Shown here piece after piece: positions 51,568 to 60,758 of a stretch of DNA of 64,000 nucleotides (the stretch's first letter is position 1; each line of letters starts with the position of its first letter). Position numbers and translations under genes: made by a program. The notes under the pieces are model-generated. The model searched no databases. It was not told where the DNA came from and saw only the letters and a program-made list of their open reading frames with translations. Origin of the DNA: DASQEH01 sp038237745. Lineage in GTDB: Bacteria; Actinomycetota; Actinomycetes; Propionibacteriales; Nocardioidaceae. Location: NCBI GenBank assembly GCA_038237745.1, contig JBBRYJ010000001.1, positions 62,001 through 126,000 of the forward strand, written 5' to 3'.

Positions 51568-52773
51568 TCACGTGCGTCCTACCGGCACGGGTCTGGCCAT
51601 ACCCGACGTCGCCAGCGCCAGAGCCAGGGCGACAAGCACGACGTACAAGGCGTGCCGAATGCCGAACATGTCACCGAGGAAGCCGACGAGAGGGGGGCCG
51701 GCGAGGAATGCTGTGTACCCGATCGAGGTCACGACCGACACGTTGACGGCCGCCGCAGGAACGTCGTCAGCCGCCGCACTGATGCCCGTCGGGAAGCCCA
51801 GCGCCGTACCCGCCCCCCACATCAGACCACCTGCCAGGACCGAGGGCATCGTGGGACCGTTGACGACCAGGAGGAGCCCGGTGCCGCCGAGAACGACCGA
51901 CGACCGGAGCACCGCGACTCTGCCCCAACGGTCGAGAGCCGCGCCGCCGAACAGCCTTGCCACGGTCATGGCCGTCACGAAGCTTCCCAGCCCAACCGCA
52001 CCCATCGCCTGGCTGCCACCAAGCCCGTCAACGACCGCCAGAGCCAACCAGTCGTTCGCGACTCCCTCGGTGAAGGCAAAGGCGAGAACCAACAACCCGA
52101 TGAGCAGGGTCCGGTGGTCACGCCAGCCGTTGCGGAGCTGGACGCCCGGCCCGCTGTGGCCCGGAGTGCCCGGCTGAGGCTGGAAGTCCAGATACCGCGA
52201 CACACCCACTACCGCGCCCACGACCATTGCGACGGCGGTCACCAGCAGCTGGGCAGAGACGCTGATGCCGACCGCCGCACACTCGGCGCCGACAGCGGCT
52301 CCCCCGACGCTTCCCAGGCTCCATGCGGCGTGGAACCGAGACATCACGCTGCGCCCGAGCCGTCGTTCGACGTCGGCACCCTCGACGTTCATCGCCACGT
52401 CCCAGGTACCGATACCCAGCCCGGTCACCACCAGGCCCCCTCCGGTGAGAAGGATCTCGCCTATCCACAGACCCACGGCGGCCGAGAGCAGGCCGGTCAG
52501 CTCAGCAACCGCGCTGCTCAACACGGCTCGACCGGGGCCGACGCGTTGGACGACGGCCCCCGAGAGCGGCAGTGCGGTCAGGGAGCCGATCGAGACGCAG
52601 ACCAGCAACAGTCCCAGGCCCGTCGCGTCGAGGTGCAGAGCGGACTTGACGGCCGGCGTCCTCGATGCCCAGGACCCGAACACCATGCCGTTGGCAGCGA
52701 AGGTGATCGCGACGGCTCGCTTGGCCCCCTCGACTGGAGCGGGCGACGATCTCGCCACGGAGGACCGGAACAC
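51568..52773 (-). CDS. MFS transporter
   Basis: A 401-residue permease with about 12 hydrophobic segments. It opens with AKRAVAITFAANGMVFGSWASRTPAVKSAL (landmark FGSWASRTPAVK), typical of the YbjJ-like MFS branch, and has GLGIGTWDVAMNVEGADVER near residue 110. The start is placed at GTG 52773, with GGAAG ten bases upstream; GTG 52758 is an alternative, and the far longer frame runs antisense to nothing conserved. It lies downstream of the GGDEF-EAL gene. Substrate unknown. Confidence 0.85.
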   Translation of the reverse strand: MFRSSVARSSPAPVEGAKRAVAITFAANGMVFGSWASRTPAVKSALHLDATGLGLLLVCVSIGSLTALPLSGAVVQRVGPGRAVLSSAVAELTGLLSAAVGLWIGEILLTGGGLVVTGLGIGTWDVAMNVEGADVERRLGRSVMSRFHAAWSLGSVGGAAVGAECAAVGISVSAQLLVTAVAMVVGAVVGVSRYLDFQPQPGTPGHSGPGVQLRNGWRDHRTLLIGLLVLAFAFTEGVANDWLALAVVDGLGGSQAMGAVGLGSFVTAMTVARLFGGAALDRWGRVAVLRSSVVLGGTGLLLVVNGPTMPSVLAGGLMWGAGTALGFPTGISAAADDVPAAAVNVSVVTSIGYTAFLAGPPLVGFLGDMFGIRHALYVVLVALALALATSGMARPVPVGRT

Positions 52774-52864
52774 ACCGTGGAGTCTTCCAGCCGGTCGCAG
52801 CCATAACCGCCCGAGTAGGCAACCCGCGCCGGACGACTTGCCCCGATCCCGGAGCGCACGCAGG

Positions 52865-55279
52865 TCAGGCGGGCAGTGCCTCGACTGCGCCGGTGTGCTC
52901 CAGCATGTCGGCGACGCTGCCTGCTTCGGGCCGGTCAGCCCAGGTCTGGACCGACGCCGACAGGGCCAACGCCATCTCCTCGCAGGGCATCGGTCGTCCG
53001 AAGAGGAAGCCTTGTCCGGTCGTGGCGCCCGCATGTGAGGTGACGTGTTCGAGCTGGCTCCACCGCTCGATCCCCTCCACGATGACGTCCAGGCTCAGCG
53101 CCTCTCCCATCACGACCATCGAACGCACCAGCGTGCAGGCTTTCGCGTCGTTCTCGATGTCTTCGAGGAAGGTCTTGTCGACCTTCAGGATCCGCACGGG
53201 GAGCCGCTGAAGATACTCGATGGAGGAGAACCCGACACCGAAGTCGTCGATGGCGAACCGCACCCCGGAAGCGGCGATGGTGTTCATCGCCGCAAGCGTG
53301 CGCGGCTCGTTGTCGACGAAGTTGCGTTCGGTCACTTCGAGCACGAGGTCGACGTCGCCCATCACAGCCCGAGCGGCCTCGACCTGTTCGGCGAAGCCAT
53401 CCACGTGGAGCTGTTGTGCCGAGACGTTGACGGCAATGGACAATGTGCGCCCCGCCGCCGCCACGAGCCTGGGCGCGTCGGCTGCTACGACGCCGAGGAC
53501 GAAGTCACCGAGGGCCACGATGAGACCGCTCTCCTCCGCAGTGGGGATGAAGAGTTCCGGAGGAACGAGCACGCCGTTACGGCGCCACCGTACGAGGGCC
53601 TCCACACCGGTGATGATCTGCGTCCGCAGGTCGACGACGGGCTGGTAGTACACCTCGAGCGACTCCGCCTCCACCGCTCGGCGCAGTGACTCGACGAACT
53701 CGATGCGCTGGCTGCGCTCGTCGCCGAACGACAGCCGATACGTCTCGTAGCGGTTCTTCCCCTGGCTCTTGCCGTGGTACATGGCCAGGTCCGCCTGGCT
53801 CAGCAGCGACTCGGCAGAGCCGTCTGGTTCGGACAGGGCGACGCCCACTGTCGTCGTCACCGCCACGTCCTCGCCGAACATGTGGAACCGCGAGCGCAGC
53901 GCGGTCAGGACGCGCTGACAGGCCTGCTCCACCTCGGCGGGCTCGGAGATCTCCTCCAGCAGAACGGCGAACTCGTCGCCGCCCAGTCGGGCGACGGTAT
54001 CGGCTCCCCGCACCGCCGCCTTGATCCTCCGCCCGACCTCGATCAGGAGCTCGTCACCGGCGCCGTGGCCGTACGAGTCGTTGACACGCTTGAAGCCGTC
54101 GAGGTCGCAGAACAGTACGGCGAGCCGCCCGCCCCGTCTGCGCTGGAGGTCGACGGCGTGCTCGACGCGGTCCATGAACAGCGAGCGGTTGGCCAGCCCC
54201 GTCAGTGGGTCGTGCCACGCCTGGTGTGCCATGGCGTCGCCGAGCCGCATCCGAGCCTGGGCGTCCTCCGCGACAGCGACCAGCGCCGCGAGTCCGGCCT
54301 GGTCGTCCTTCGCGGTGGACCGCGCTCTGTTCAGAGCCGGGGCCACCAGCCACTTGTGGTCGTCCCCCGGCACCAGCACGCCGATCTCGTCAATGCGGGG
54401 CGCCGTCGCCTGGATGGTGACCCGCTGGTCGTGCAGGAGACTGCTCGCTCCCTCCCGCAGCACCTCCAGCAACAGCTGCTGCTCCATCACGTTCTGCACC
54501 TTGACCACCGTGTCGAACAGCACTGCGAGCCGGCGGGCATGCTCGCCGCCTCGGGACTGGGCCCTCGACGCGACGAGGATGGTCAGCACCGGTACCGCGA
54601 GGAGCATTGCCGTCCATCGCGGCAACCCCTGCCACACGACTGCGGCGAGATATCCGAGCGACGCGATCGCCAAGAACGCGACCAGGGCGGTCAGGGCGCC
54701 GGTCGGGGCGATCTCTCGGCGGATGCTCGTGCCTTCTTCGAGGCTGAGCGAGACCACCGAAACGAGGAAGTCGATCAGGAAGTAGACCGCGGCTCCAACG
54801 CCGGTCGCGAGCAGGTCCCGGGGCGTTGGGGCGTGTCCGGGATCCTGTACCAGGGTGATCACAAAAAGGGCCAGCGCGCCCGCGATGACGCCCAACCCGC
54901 TGTTGAACGCCTTTGTCGAACGGCGCTTGTCGGTCAGCACCTGGCAGATCGTCGTGCCCAGTGCCCAGATCATCAGTGCGACCCAGGGCGGGCCGACGTT
55001 GGCGAGGAAGATCAACACGCAGGAGTCGAGGCCGATCTCGATCCCCCCGCCGGTGCGCCTGAAGACCATCGGGAAGTAGCCCATCACCGAGATCAGCGGG
55101 ACGGCGAGGATGATCGCGACGGAGACCGCCCTCGGCTCGACAATGGCCTGCAGCGTCACGTCCCGCAGCTGGACGGCCACGACGACGACTGACAACAGAC
55201 CGACGACGGCACCCGAGACGACGACGGTGGAGTCGAAGACCCGGCTGAGACGCGCCCTATGGGCGACTCCTTCGGGCAT
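52865..55279 (-). CDS. Membrane GGDEF-EAL cyclic-di-GMP enzyme
   Basis: An 804-residue protein: about 6-8 hydrophobic helices (residues 10-235), a linker, then GGDEF (about 355-515) and EAL (about 530-780). The GGDEF site RLGGDEF is intact, with the RxxD inhibitory site RGAD five residues upstream. The EAL domain keeps EALVRW, NVSAQQL, LEVTERN, DDFGVGFSS, LKVDK, VEGIE and GQGF, so both activities may be present. The start is ATG 55279 (MPEGVAHRAR); GTG 55381 is an in-frame alternative. A second GGDEF gene lies at 13430. Confidence 0.9.
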   Translation of the reverse strand: MPEGVAHRARLSRVFDSTVVVSGAVVGLLSVVVVAVQLRDVTLQAIVEPRAVSVAIILAVPLISVMGYFPMVFRRTGGGIEIGLDSCVLIFLANVGPPWVALMIWALGTTICQVLTDKRRSTKAFNSGLGVIAGALALFVITLVQDPGHAPTPRDLLATGVGAAVYFLIDFLVSVVSLSLEEGTSIRREIAPTGALTALVAFLAIASLGYLAAVVWQGLPRWTAMLLAVPVLTILVASRAQSRGGEHARRLAVLFDTVVKVQNVMEQQLLLEVLREGASSLLHDQRVTIQATAPRIDEIGVLVPGDDHKWLVAPALNRARSTAKDDQAGLAALVAVAEDAQARMRLGDAMAHQAWHDPLTGLANRSLFMDRVEHAVDLQRRRGGRLAVLFCDLDGFKRVNDSYGHGAGDELLIEVGRRIKAAVRGADTVARLGGDEFAVLLEEISEPAEVEQACQRVLTALRSRFHMFGEDVAVTTTVGVALSEPDGSAESLLSQADLAMYHGKSQGKNRYETYRLSFGDERSQRIEFVESLRRAVEAESLEVYYQPVVDLRTQIITGVEALVRWRRNGVLVPPELFIPTAEESGLIVALGDFVLGVVAADAPRLVAAAGRTLSIAVNVSAQQLHVDGFAEQVEAARAVMGDVDLVLEVTERNFVDNEPRTLAAMNTIAASGVRFAIDDFGVGFSSIEYLQRLPVRILKVDKTFLEDIENDAKACTLVRSMVVMGEALSLDVIVEGIERWSQLEHVTSHAGATTGQGFLFGRPMPCEEMALALSASVQTWADRPEAGSVADMLEHTGAVEALPA

Positions 55280-55439
55280 CAGCGACACCGCAGGGCCGCA
55301 CCGGGGTGGACGAACACGACCTGGACCTCTCGCTCCTGAGCGTACGGTCGAGATGCGGGACGCTCCCAACTCACTACCCACAGTAGTCTATCGGTCGCTC
55401 AAATGGCACAACGCCCGCATTTTTGTCCACCTAAGTCCT

Positions 55440-56177
55440 CTATGCGGGCCTGTCGGCGGACCACCCGACATGTGCCCCCTCTACGAGCCTCTGTGCGAGT
55501 ACTCGCACCTTCGTCTGGCTGCTCTGGGAGATCTTGACGAGGCGGTCGAAGGCTGCGCCCTCATCCAGCGAGAAGCGCTCCATCACGATGCCGATGGCCT
55601 TGCTGATGTCCTGTCGGTCCTGCAGCGCCTCCGTCAGGCTCTCGATCCGGGAGGCGGAGGCGACCATCGTCGCAGCTTGGGCCGCGAACGACTCGGCCAG
55701 CTCCCACGAGACGTCATCGAGGTGATGCCCGATGGTCGAGTACAGGTTGAGAGCACCCGTGCGCCCGCCTGCTGTCGGGAGCCGTACAGAAGCCTGCGAT
55801 CGGATACCGAGCTCACCCGCCGACTTCGCGTACGAGGGCCACCGACTGTCGGTGGACACGTCGGCCGACTCGACGAGCGGGGCACCTCCCATGGCGCTGA
55901 GGGTCGGGCCTTCGTCCAGCTCGTACTGTGCTGCGTCCGCCTTGAGCGCGATCGGGTCCGTCGCCGCCAGAGTTCCCAGCTCCGCGCCCGAGTACGTCAT
56001 GGAGATGCTGGCGAAGTCGACCCAGCCGAGGACCGAGCACACCTGAGTCGTCGTGGCGAGCAGCGCCTGGTCCACCCCCGCAACGGCTGTGTCGGGAGGC
56101 CCGGCTGCGCCCGCGCCGGGAGACGGCCGCGCCGCCGGTCGGGTGGCTCCCCGACGAGGACCTCCCTCTTGAAGCAT
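55440..56177 (-). CDS. GAF-ANTAR domain regulator
   Basis: A 245-residue protein with a GAF domain (about residues 35-165) and a C-terminal ANTAR domain (about 175-235, ALQDRQDISKAIGIVMERF... with the conserved AIGIVM segment). ANTAR proteins bind twin-hexaloop RNA and prevent termination. The start ATG 56177 follows a Pro/Arg-rich tail that may be dispensable. The signal and RNA target are unknown. It is upstream of the GGDEF-EAL gene on the same strand. Confidence 0.88.
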   Translation of the reverse strand: MLQEGGPRRGATRPAARPSPGAGAAGPPDTAVAGVDQALLATTTQVCSVLGWVDFASISMTYSGAELGTLAATDPIALKADAAQYELDEGPTLSAMGGAPLVESADVSTDSRWPSYAKSAGELGIRSQASVRLPTAGGRTGALNLYSTIGHHLDDVSWELAESFAAQAATMVASASRIESLTEALQDRQDISKAIGIVMERFSLDEGAAFDRLVKISQSSQTKVRVLAQRLVEGAHVGWSADRPA

Positions 56178-56302
56178 GTCGACCTCCGACGACTCGATGT
56201 GCTCGGTTCACTCAAGCAGGCTCGATGGCAGCGACAAAGCGATGAACTTATGCAGCTGAATTCGCAAGACTGTCCCAGTACGCGTTCCACCGGTCCCTAC
56301 GA

Positions 56303-57013
56303 CTAGGACGGGAGCCGATGTGCCCTGCTCGGCGGGGCAGGGGTACCCGGCGGTCTGCTCGAGCGGTTGCAGGGGGAGCCGAGCGGGTGGCCGGCTGCGT
56401 CAGACTTGGAGCCGTCGAGAGTGCCGTCGGCAAGACCCAGCTCCGTCTCGGCGTGGCGCACGGACCAGGTGACCACGGCGCTGCGGTCGATCGAGCCGCG
56501 ATGCGCGACCGCCTGAAGAGCGAGGCCGTCGAGGAGGGACAGGATCCGCCAGGCAGCCGCGTCCGGGTCGGCGCACGACATCTGGCCGCTCACGACACCG
56601 GCAGAGATGGTCTCGGCGAGCAGCCGCTGCCAGGCGATGTTGAGGCGCTGGGATGTGGCCCGCAGCTGAGGACGCCTCGATGCCTCGGCCCAGGCATCGA
56701 GCCACAGCTGGAAGGCCCAGTCCTGCTCGGCGCGGGCATAGGTCGCGAAGAACGTCCTGAGCTTGTCCACAGCGGTATGGTTTCGCGACATGGCCTCACG
56801 GGTGACGTTGAGGTCCTGGCTCGCAGCCCGCTCGAAGGCGTCGGCCAACAGCTCGTCCATGGAGGCGAAGTAGTGGTGGATGAGGCCGCTGGACGTGCCC
56901 ATCCGGTCGGCCACGTGGCGGACCGTCGTGGCCGCGATCCCTCTCTCGACCATCACCTCCAGAGCGGCGCCCACGATGGCGTTGCGACGCTCGTCGGGAC
57001 CCATGCGAGCCAT
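56303..57013 (-). CDS. TetR-family regulator
   Basis: A 236-residue TetR regulator. The N-terminal helix-turn-helix (about residues 8-53) contains AALEVMVERGIAATTVRHVADRMGTSSGLIHHYF (landmark TTVRHVADRMGTSSGLIHHYF split from its flanks), close to the BetI branch. The C-terminal ligand domain ends in a Pro/Arg tail. It is divergent from a GcvT-like gene 86 bp away and probably controls the following catabolic and transport genes; ligand inferred to be an amine or amino acid. Confidence 0.9.
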   Translation of the reverse strand: MARMGPDERRNAIVGAALEVMVERGIAATTVRHVADRMGTSSGLIHHYFASMDELLADAFERAASQDLNVTREAMSRNHTAVDKLRTFFATYARAEQDWAFQLWLDAWAEASRRPQLRATSQRLNIAWQRLLAETISAGVVSGQMSCADPDAAAWRILSLLDGLALQAVAHRGSIDRSAVVTWSVRHAETELGLADGTLDGSKSDAAGHPLGSPCNRSSRPPGTPAPPSRAHRLPS

Positions 57014-57099
57014 GCGACCCGATGGTAGAGGCTATTGCGCAGATGTCCAACAACCCCCTACGGTGGCGGTCAGAGAGTCAAAGCGAGGGAGAATCACCC

Positions 57100-58299
57100 A
57101 TGATCCACACGACGCCGTTCCACGAGCGCCTCAGCGAGCTGAACCGCACCGGGCTGTACGGCCACTGGTCGGGCTACCTGAGCCCCCTCCGGTACGGCAT
57201 GTCCGCCAAGCACGAGTACTTCGCGGTGCGCAACAGCGCAGGCTTCTTCGACACCTCTCCGCTGTACAAGTACTGGGTGCGCGGCCGCGACGCCGAGCGC
57301 TTCCTCGCCGGCGTGCTGACGCGTGACATCCGGCAGTGCCGGCCCGGGCGGGCCCAGTACACCGTCTGGTGCGACGACCGCGGCTACATCCTCGAAGACG
57401 GAGTGGTCTTCCGACACTCCGAGTCCGAGTTCTTCATGACGACCGCCCGGCCGAACCTCGGGTACTTCAGCGACCTCGTCGGCCGGCTCGCGGTCGAGAT
57501 CGAGGAGGTGAGCGACACCTACGGCGCCCTGGCCGTGCAGGGACCGCGGTCACGCGACATCCTCTCGACACTGACGCCCGACGTCGCCGAGCTCGCGTTC
57601 TTCGACCACTGCTCGACCAAGATCGGCCCGGCTCCGGTGACGATCTCACGCACCGGCTACACCGGCGATCTCGGCTTCGAGATCTTCGTACGTGCCGACG
57701 ACGCGCTTGCGGTCCTCGACGCGGTGATCGAAGCCGGAGCGGGTAGAGGCCTTCGCCCGTTCGGTGAGGAGGCGCTGCTCATGACTCGCATCGAGGCGGG
57801 ACTGGTGCTCATCGACGTCGAGTTCTCCTCGAGCCGGCTGGCGTACACCGACCACGAGAGGGTCACCCCCCGCGAGCTCGGGTTCGGGTGGATGCTGCGG
57901 GGGATCGAGGCCTCGGACCGACCGTTCATCGGGCGCGACGCGCTCCGACGTGAGCTCGCCGACAAGAGCTCGAGGTGGTCCACCGTCGGACTGCTGGTGG
58001 ACTGGCAGCATTACCACCGGCTCTACACGCAAGCCGGGCTGCTTCCCCCCAAGGACGAGACACCGCTCGGCTACGAGTCGATGCTGTACGACGGCGAGGG
58101 CCGGCGGGTCGGCTATGCGACCAGCCTGATGTACTCGCCGATGATGCAGCGTCACATCGCGATGGCGCGGGTCCGGCCCGACCTGGGAACCCCCGGTTCG
58201 CAGGTCAACCTCGAGATCACCATCAACCACGAGTACCGCACCGTGACCGCCGAAGTGGCGCGGCTCCCCCTCTTCAACCCCTCCCGAAAGACGGCCTGA
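57100..58299 (+). CDS. GcvT-like aminomethyltransferase/demethylase
   Basis: A 399-residue GcvT-fold protein (folate-binding). It has TPFHERLSEL, EYFAVRNSAGFFDTSPLYKYWV (landmark NSAGFFDTSPL), LTRDI, GYTGDLGFEIFV (about residues 185-196) and LRPFGEEALLMTRIEAG. Such proteins move one-carbon units from aminomethyl or methylamine substrates to tetrahydrofolate. ATG 57100 with GAGGGAGAA upstream is the start. It is not accompanied by GcvH or GcvP, so it is likely a catabolic demethylase rather than a glycine-cleavage T protein. The FAD oxidoreductase gene follows after 4 bp. Confidence 0.85.
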   Translation: MIHTTPFHERLSELNRTGLYGHWSGYLSPLRYGMSAKHEYFAVRNSAGFFDTSPLYKYWVRGRDAERFLAGVLTRDIRQCRPGRAQYTVWCDDRGYILEDGVVFRHSESEFFMTTARPNLGYFSDLVGRLAVEIEEVSDTYGALAVQGPRSRDILSTLTPDVAELAFFDHCSTKIGPAPVTISRTGYTGDLGFEIFVRADDALAVLDAVIEAGAGRGLRPFGEEALLMTRIEAGLVLIDVEFSSSRLAYTDHERVTPRELGFGWMLRGIEASDRPFIGRDALRRELADKSSRWSTVGLLVDWQHYHRLYTQAGLLPPKDETPLGYESMLYDGEGRRVGYATSLMYSPMMQRHIAMARVRPDLGTPGSQVNLEITINHEYRTVTAEVARLPLFNPSRKTA

Positions 58300-58303
58300 C
58301 GAG

Positions 58304-59902
58304 ATGGCACAAGCGACCAGGAACTACGACGCGATCATCGTCGGCGGCGGGCACAACGGGCTCGTCAACGGCGCCTACCTGTCGAAGGCGGGGCTCAAGA
58401 CCCTGATCATCGAGCGACGCCACCTCGTGGGCGGTGCTGCGATCACTGAGGAGCTCGTGCCCGGCTTCCAATTCACGACATTCTCGTATGCCTTGAGCCT
58501 GTTGAGACCGGACATCATCCACGAGCTCGACCTCGTGAGACACGGCTTCATGCCGATCCTGATGCCGTCTTCGTTCGCTCCGATGCAGAACGGCGACTAC
58601 CTCCTGCTAGGCCCCGACGACGACGAGAACCTCCAGGAGATCAAGCGCCACTCACCACACGACGCCGACGCCTACGAACGCTACGAGCACGACATGAACC
58701 GGGTCTGCCAGGCCGTCAAGCCGCTGTTCGACAAGGCGCCTCCCGACATCTTCGGGAAGTCCCCCGAGGACTTCGAGGCGGTCGCCGACCTCGCCTCCCA
58801 CTTGAAGGGAGTCGAGCCCAAGGTCATGCACGACCTCGTCAGGCTCCTCACCGGGAGCGCCGCCGACTTCCTCGACGACTACTTCGAGAGCGACATCCTC
58901 AAGGGCTACATCGCCTCGTCGGGCATCATCGGCACCAAAGTAGGCCCGATGTCGCAGGGGTCAGGCCTGGTGCTGCTCTTCCACTCCATGGGCGAGCATG
59001 ACGGCCACTTCGGGTCCTGGGCCTTCCACAAGGGGGGCAACGGCGGTTTCACGCAGGTGCTCGCGCGAGCCGCGCAGGCCTATGGCGCGGAGATCCTGCT
59101 CGACTCCCCCGTCGACAGCGTGGTGACCAAGGAGGGTCAGGCTGTCGGTGTGGCGCTCACCGACGGCACGGAGTTCACCGCCGATATCGTCGTCAGCGCA
59201 CTGGACCCCCGGCGGACCTTCCTGGAGCTTGTCGAGCCTCGCGAGCTTCCCAGCGAGCTGGTCGAGACCATCACCCGGTTCAAGTTCCAGGGCACGTCGG
59301 CCAAGGTCAACTTCGCCCTCGACGGCCTTCCGAAGTTCGAGGCCCTCGGCGATCGCACCGACCAGTACGGCGGCTTCATCAACATGGGGCCGTCGATGGA
59401 GTACCTGGAGCGGGCCTTCGACGACGCCAAGTACGGCTGGTACAGCTCGAGCCCGTACATCGACGGTGCCATCCAGTCCGTCGTCGACCCTGACATGGCA
59501 CCCCCTGGCAAGCACGTGATGTCGTGCTTCGTCCAGTACGCGCCGTACCACCTCAAGGGCAGCGACTGGGACACCGAGCGCGACAAGTTCGCCGACACCG
59601 TGCAGGCGACGGTGGAGTCGTTCTTCCCCGGGTTCGGTGACCTCGTGCTGCACCGGGAGATCGTGACTCCACTCGACATCGAATGCACCGTCGGGCTGAG
59701 CGAGGGGAACATCTTCGCCGGAGAGTTCCTTGCCCCGCAGATGTACTTCTTCCGCCCGGCGCCCGGGTGGAGCTCGTACCGGACGCCGATCGACGGCTAC
59801 TACCAGTGCGGGTCAGGCACCCACCCAGGCGGCTGCGTGATCGGGGCTCCAGGCAAGCTGGCAAGCCAGCGGATACTTCGCGACCGAGCCGCCCGGGAGT
59901 GA
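58304..59902 (+). CDS. FAD-dependent amine/phytoene-type oxidoreductase (COG1233)
   Basis: A 532-residue flavoprotein. The N-terminal motif YDAIIVGGGHNGLVNGAYLSKAG (landmark IVGGGHNGL, residues 11-19) binds FAD, and the ERRHLVGGAAITEE segment and the C-terminal GSGTHPGG (about 505-512) are typical of the PYROXD2/CrtI-like family. It most likely oxidises an amine or methylated amino acid, passing products to the GcvT-like protein encoded 4 bp upstream. The exact substrate is unknown. No carotenoid genes are nearby, arguing against a CrtI role. Confidence 0.85.
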   Translation: MAQATRNYDAIIVGGGHNGLVNGAYLSKAGLKTLIIERRHLVGGAAITEELVPGFQFTTFSYALSLLRPDIIHELDLVRHGFMPILMPSSFAPMQNGDYLLLGPDDDENLQEIKRHSPHDADAYERYEHDMNRVCQAVKPLFDKAPPDIFGKSPEDFEAVADLASHLKGVEPKVMHDLVRLLTGSAADFLDDYFESDILKGYIASSGIIGTKVGPMSQGSGLVLLFHSMGEHDGHFGSWAFHKGGNGGFTQVLARAAQAYGAEILLDSPVDSVVTKEGQAVGVALTDGTEFTADIVVSALDPRRTFLELVEPRELPSELVETITRFKFQGTSAKVNFALDGLPKFEALGDRTDQYGGFINMGPSMEYLERAFDDAKYGWYSSSPYIDGAIQSVVDPDMAPPGKHVMSCFVQYAPYHLKGSDWDTERDKFADTVQATVESFFPGFGDLVLHREIVTPLDIECTVGLSEGNIFAGEFLAPQMYFFRPAPGWSSYRTPIDGYYQCGSGTHPGGCVIGAPGKLASQRILRDRAARE

Positions 59903-59912
59903 GCCGAGAGGG

Positions 59913-59940
59913 AGGGGCGTCACGTCGCCACGGCGCCCTT
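59913..59940. terminator. Probable bidirectional terminator
   Basis: AGGGGCGTC (59913-59921) pairs with GGCGCCCTT (59932-59940), with two G-U pairs and a 10-nt loop, followed by TCTTC. It lies between the convergent oxidoreductase and ABC ATPase genes. Confidence 0.45.
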
Positions 59941-59980
59941 TCTTCAGATCTCGCTCGTCGGACCACCGACGGCACAGCTC

Positions 59981-60742
59981 TCAGAGAACGGCGTCGAGGA
60001 ACTTTCTGGTTTCGGGAAAGCGGGTTTCGCCGAAGATCTGCTGGGGGGGTCCCTCCTCGAGGATCACCCCTTCGTGGAAGAACGCCATCCGGTCTGCGAC
60101 CTCTCGAGCGAAGCCCATCTCGTGCGTGACCACCATCATCGGCATGTGCAGGTCGGTGGCGAGAGCCTTCATCACCGCCAGCACCTCGCCTGTCAGCTCG
60201 GGGTCTAGCGCAGAGGTCGGTTCGTCGAAGAGCATCACGTCGGGCTGCATCGCCAGCGCCCGAGCGATTGCCACGCGTTGCTGCTGGCCGCCCGAAAGCC
60301 GGATCGGGTGCTCGTCGGCCTTGTCGCTCAGCCCGACCTGGCTGAGCAGGTCGAGTGCCAGAGCCCGGGTCTCTGTCTTGTCGCTCTCCTTGAGGCACAG
60401 CGGCCCGGACATCACGTTCTGCAGAACCGTCATCTGCGGGAAGAGGTTGAAGCTCTGGAACACCATCCCGACATGGAGGCGCAGCTGACGGATCTGCTCT
60501 CGCTTGCGCCGGGTACGGTGACCTCCGCCGAGGCGGACTCCCGAGACCTCGATGGTCCCCTCGGTGGGGTCCTCCAGGAAGTTGACGCACCTGAGGAGCG
60601 TCGACTTACCCGACCCGGAGCGCCCGAAGATCACCATCACTTCGCCCTTGTGGAGCTCCATATCGATGCCTCTGAGCACCTCGAGGTGGCCGAACCGCTT
60701 GTGGACGCCCGCGACGCGCACGATCACATCACGTTCGCTCAT
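59981..60742 (-). CDS. Polar amino-acid ABC transporter ATPase (GlnQ/HisP type)
   Basis: A 253-residue ATPase: Walker A GRSGSGKST (about residues 36-44), the Q loop, LSGGQQQRVAIARAL (about 144-158), Walker B LFDEPTSALDPE and the switch VVTHEMGFA. It energises import with the adjacent permease and binding protein. ATG 60742 begins the homologous sequence; GTG 60769 is an in-frame alternative that overlaps the permease stop by 11 bp. The operon is convergent with the oxidoreductase gene. Confidence 0.93.
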   Translation of the reverse strand: MSERDVIVRVAGVHKRFGHLEVLRGIDMELHKGEVMVIFGRSGSGKSTLLRCVNFLEDPTEGTIEVSGVRLGGGHRTRRKREQIRQLRLHVGMVFQSFNLFPQMTVLQNVMSGPLCLKESDKTETRALALDLLSQVGLSDKADEHPIRLSGGQQQRVAIARALAMQPDVMLFDEPTSALDPELTGEVLAVMKALATDLHMPMMVVTHEMGFAREVADRMAFFHEGVILEEGPPQQIFGETRFPETRKFLDAVL

Positions 60743-60758
60743 CGCTGTACCGTCACCG

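Noticed and set aside
57100..58299. Glycine-cleavage T protein (gcvT)
   Set aside because: No gcvH or gcvP is nearby and the partner is an FAD oxidoreductase; a catabolic demethylase fits better.
58304..59902. Phytoene desaturase (carotenoid gene)
   Set aside because: It shares the CrtI-like fold, but no carotenoid genes are nearby and it is coupled to a GcvT-like gene, so an amine-type role is more likely.
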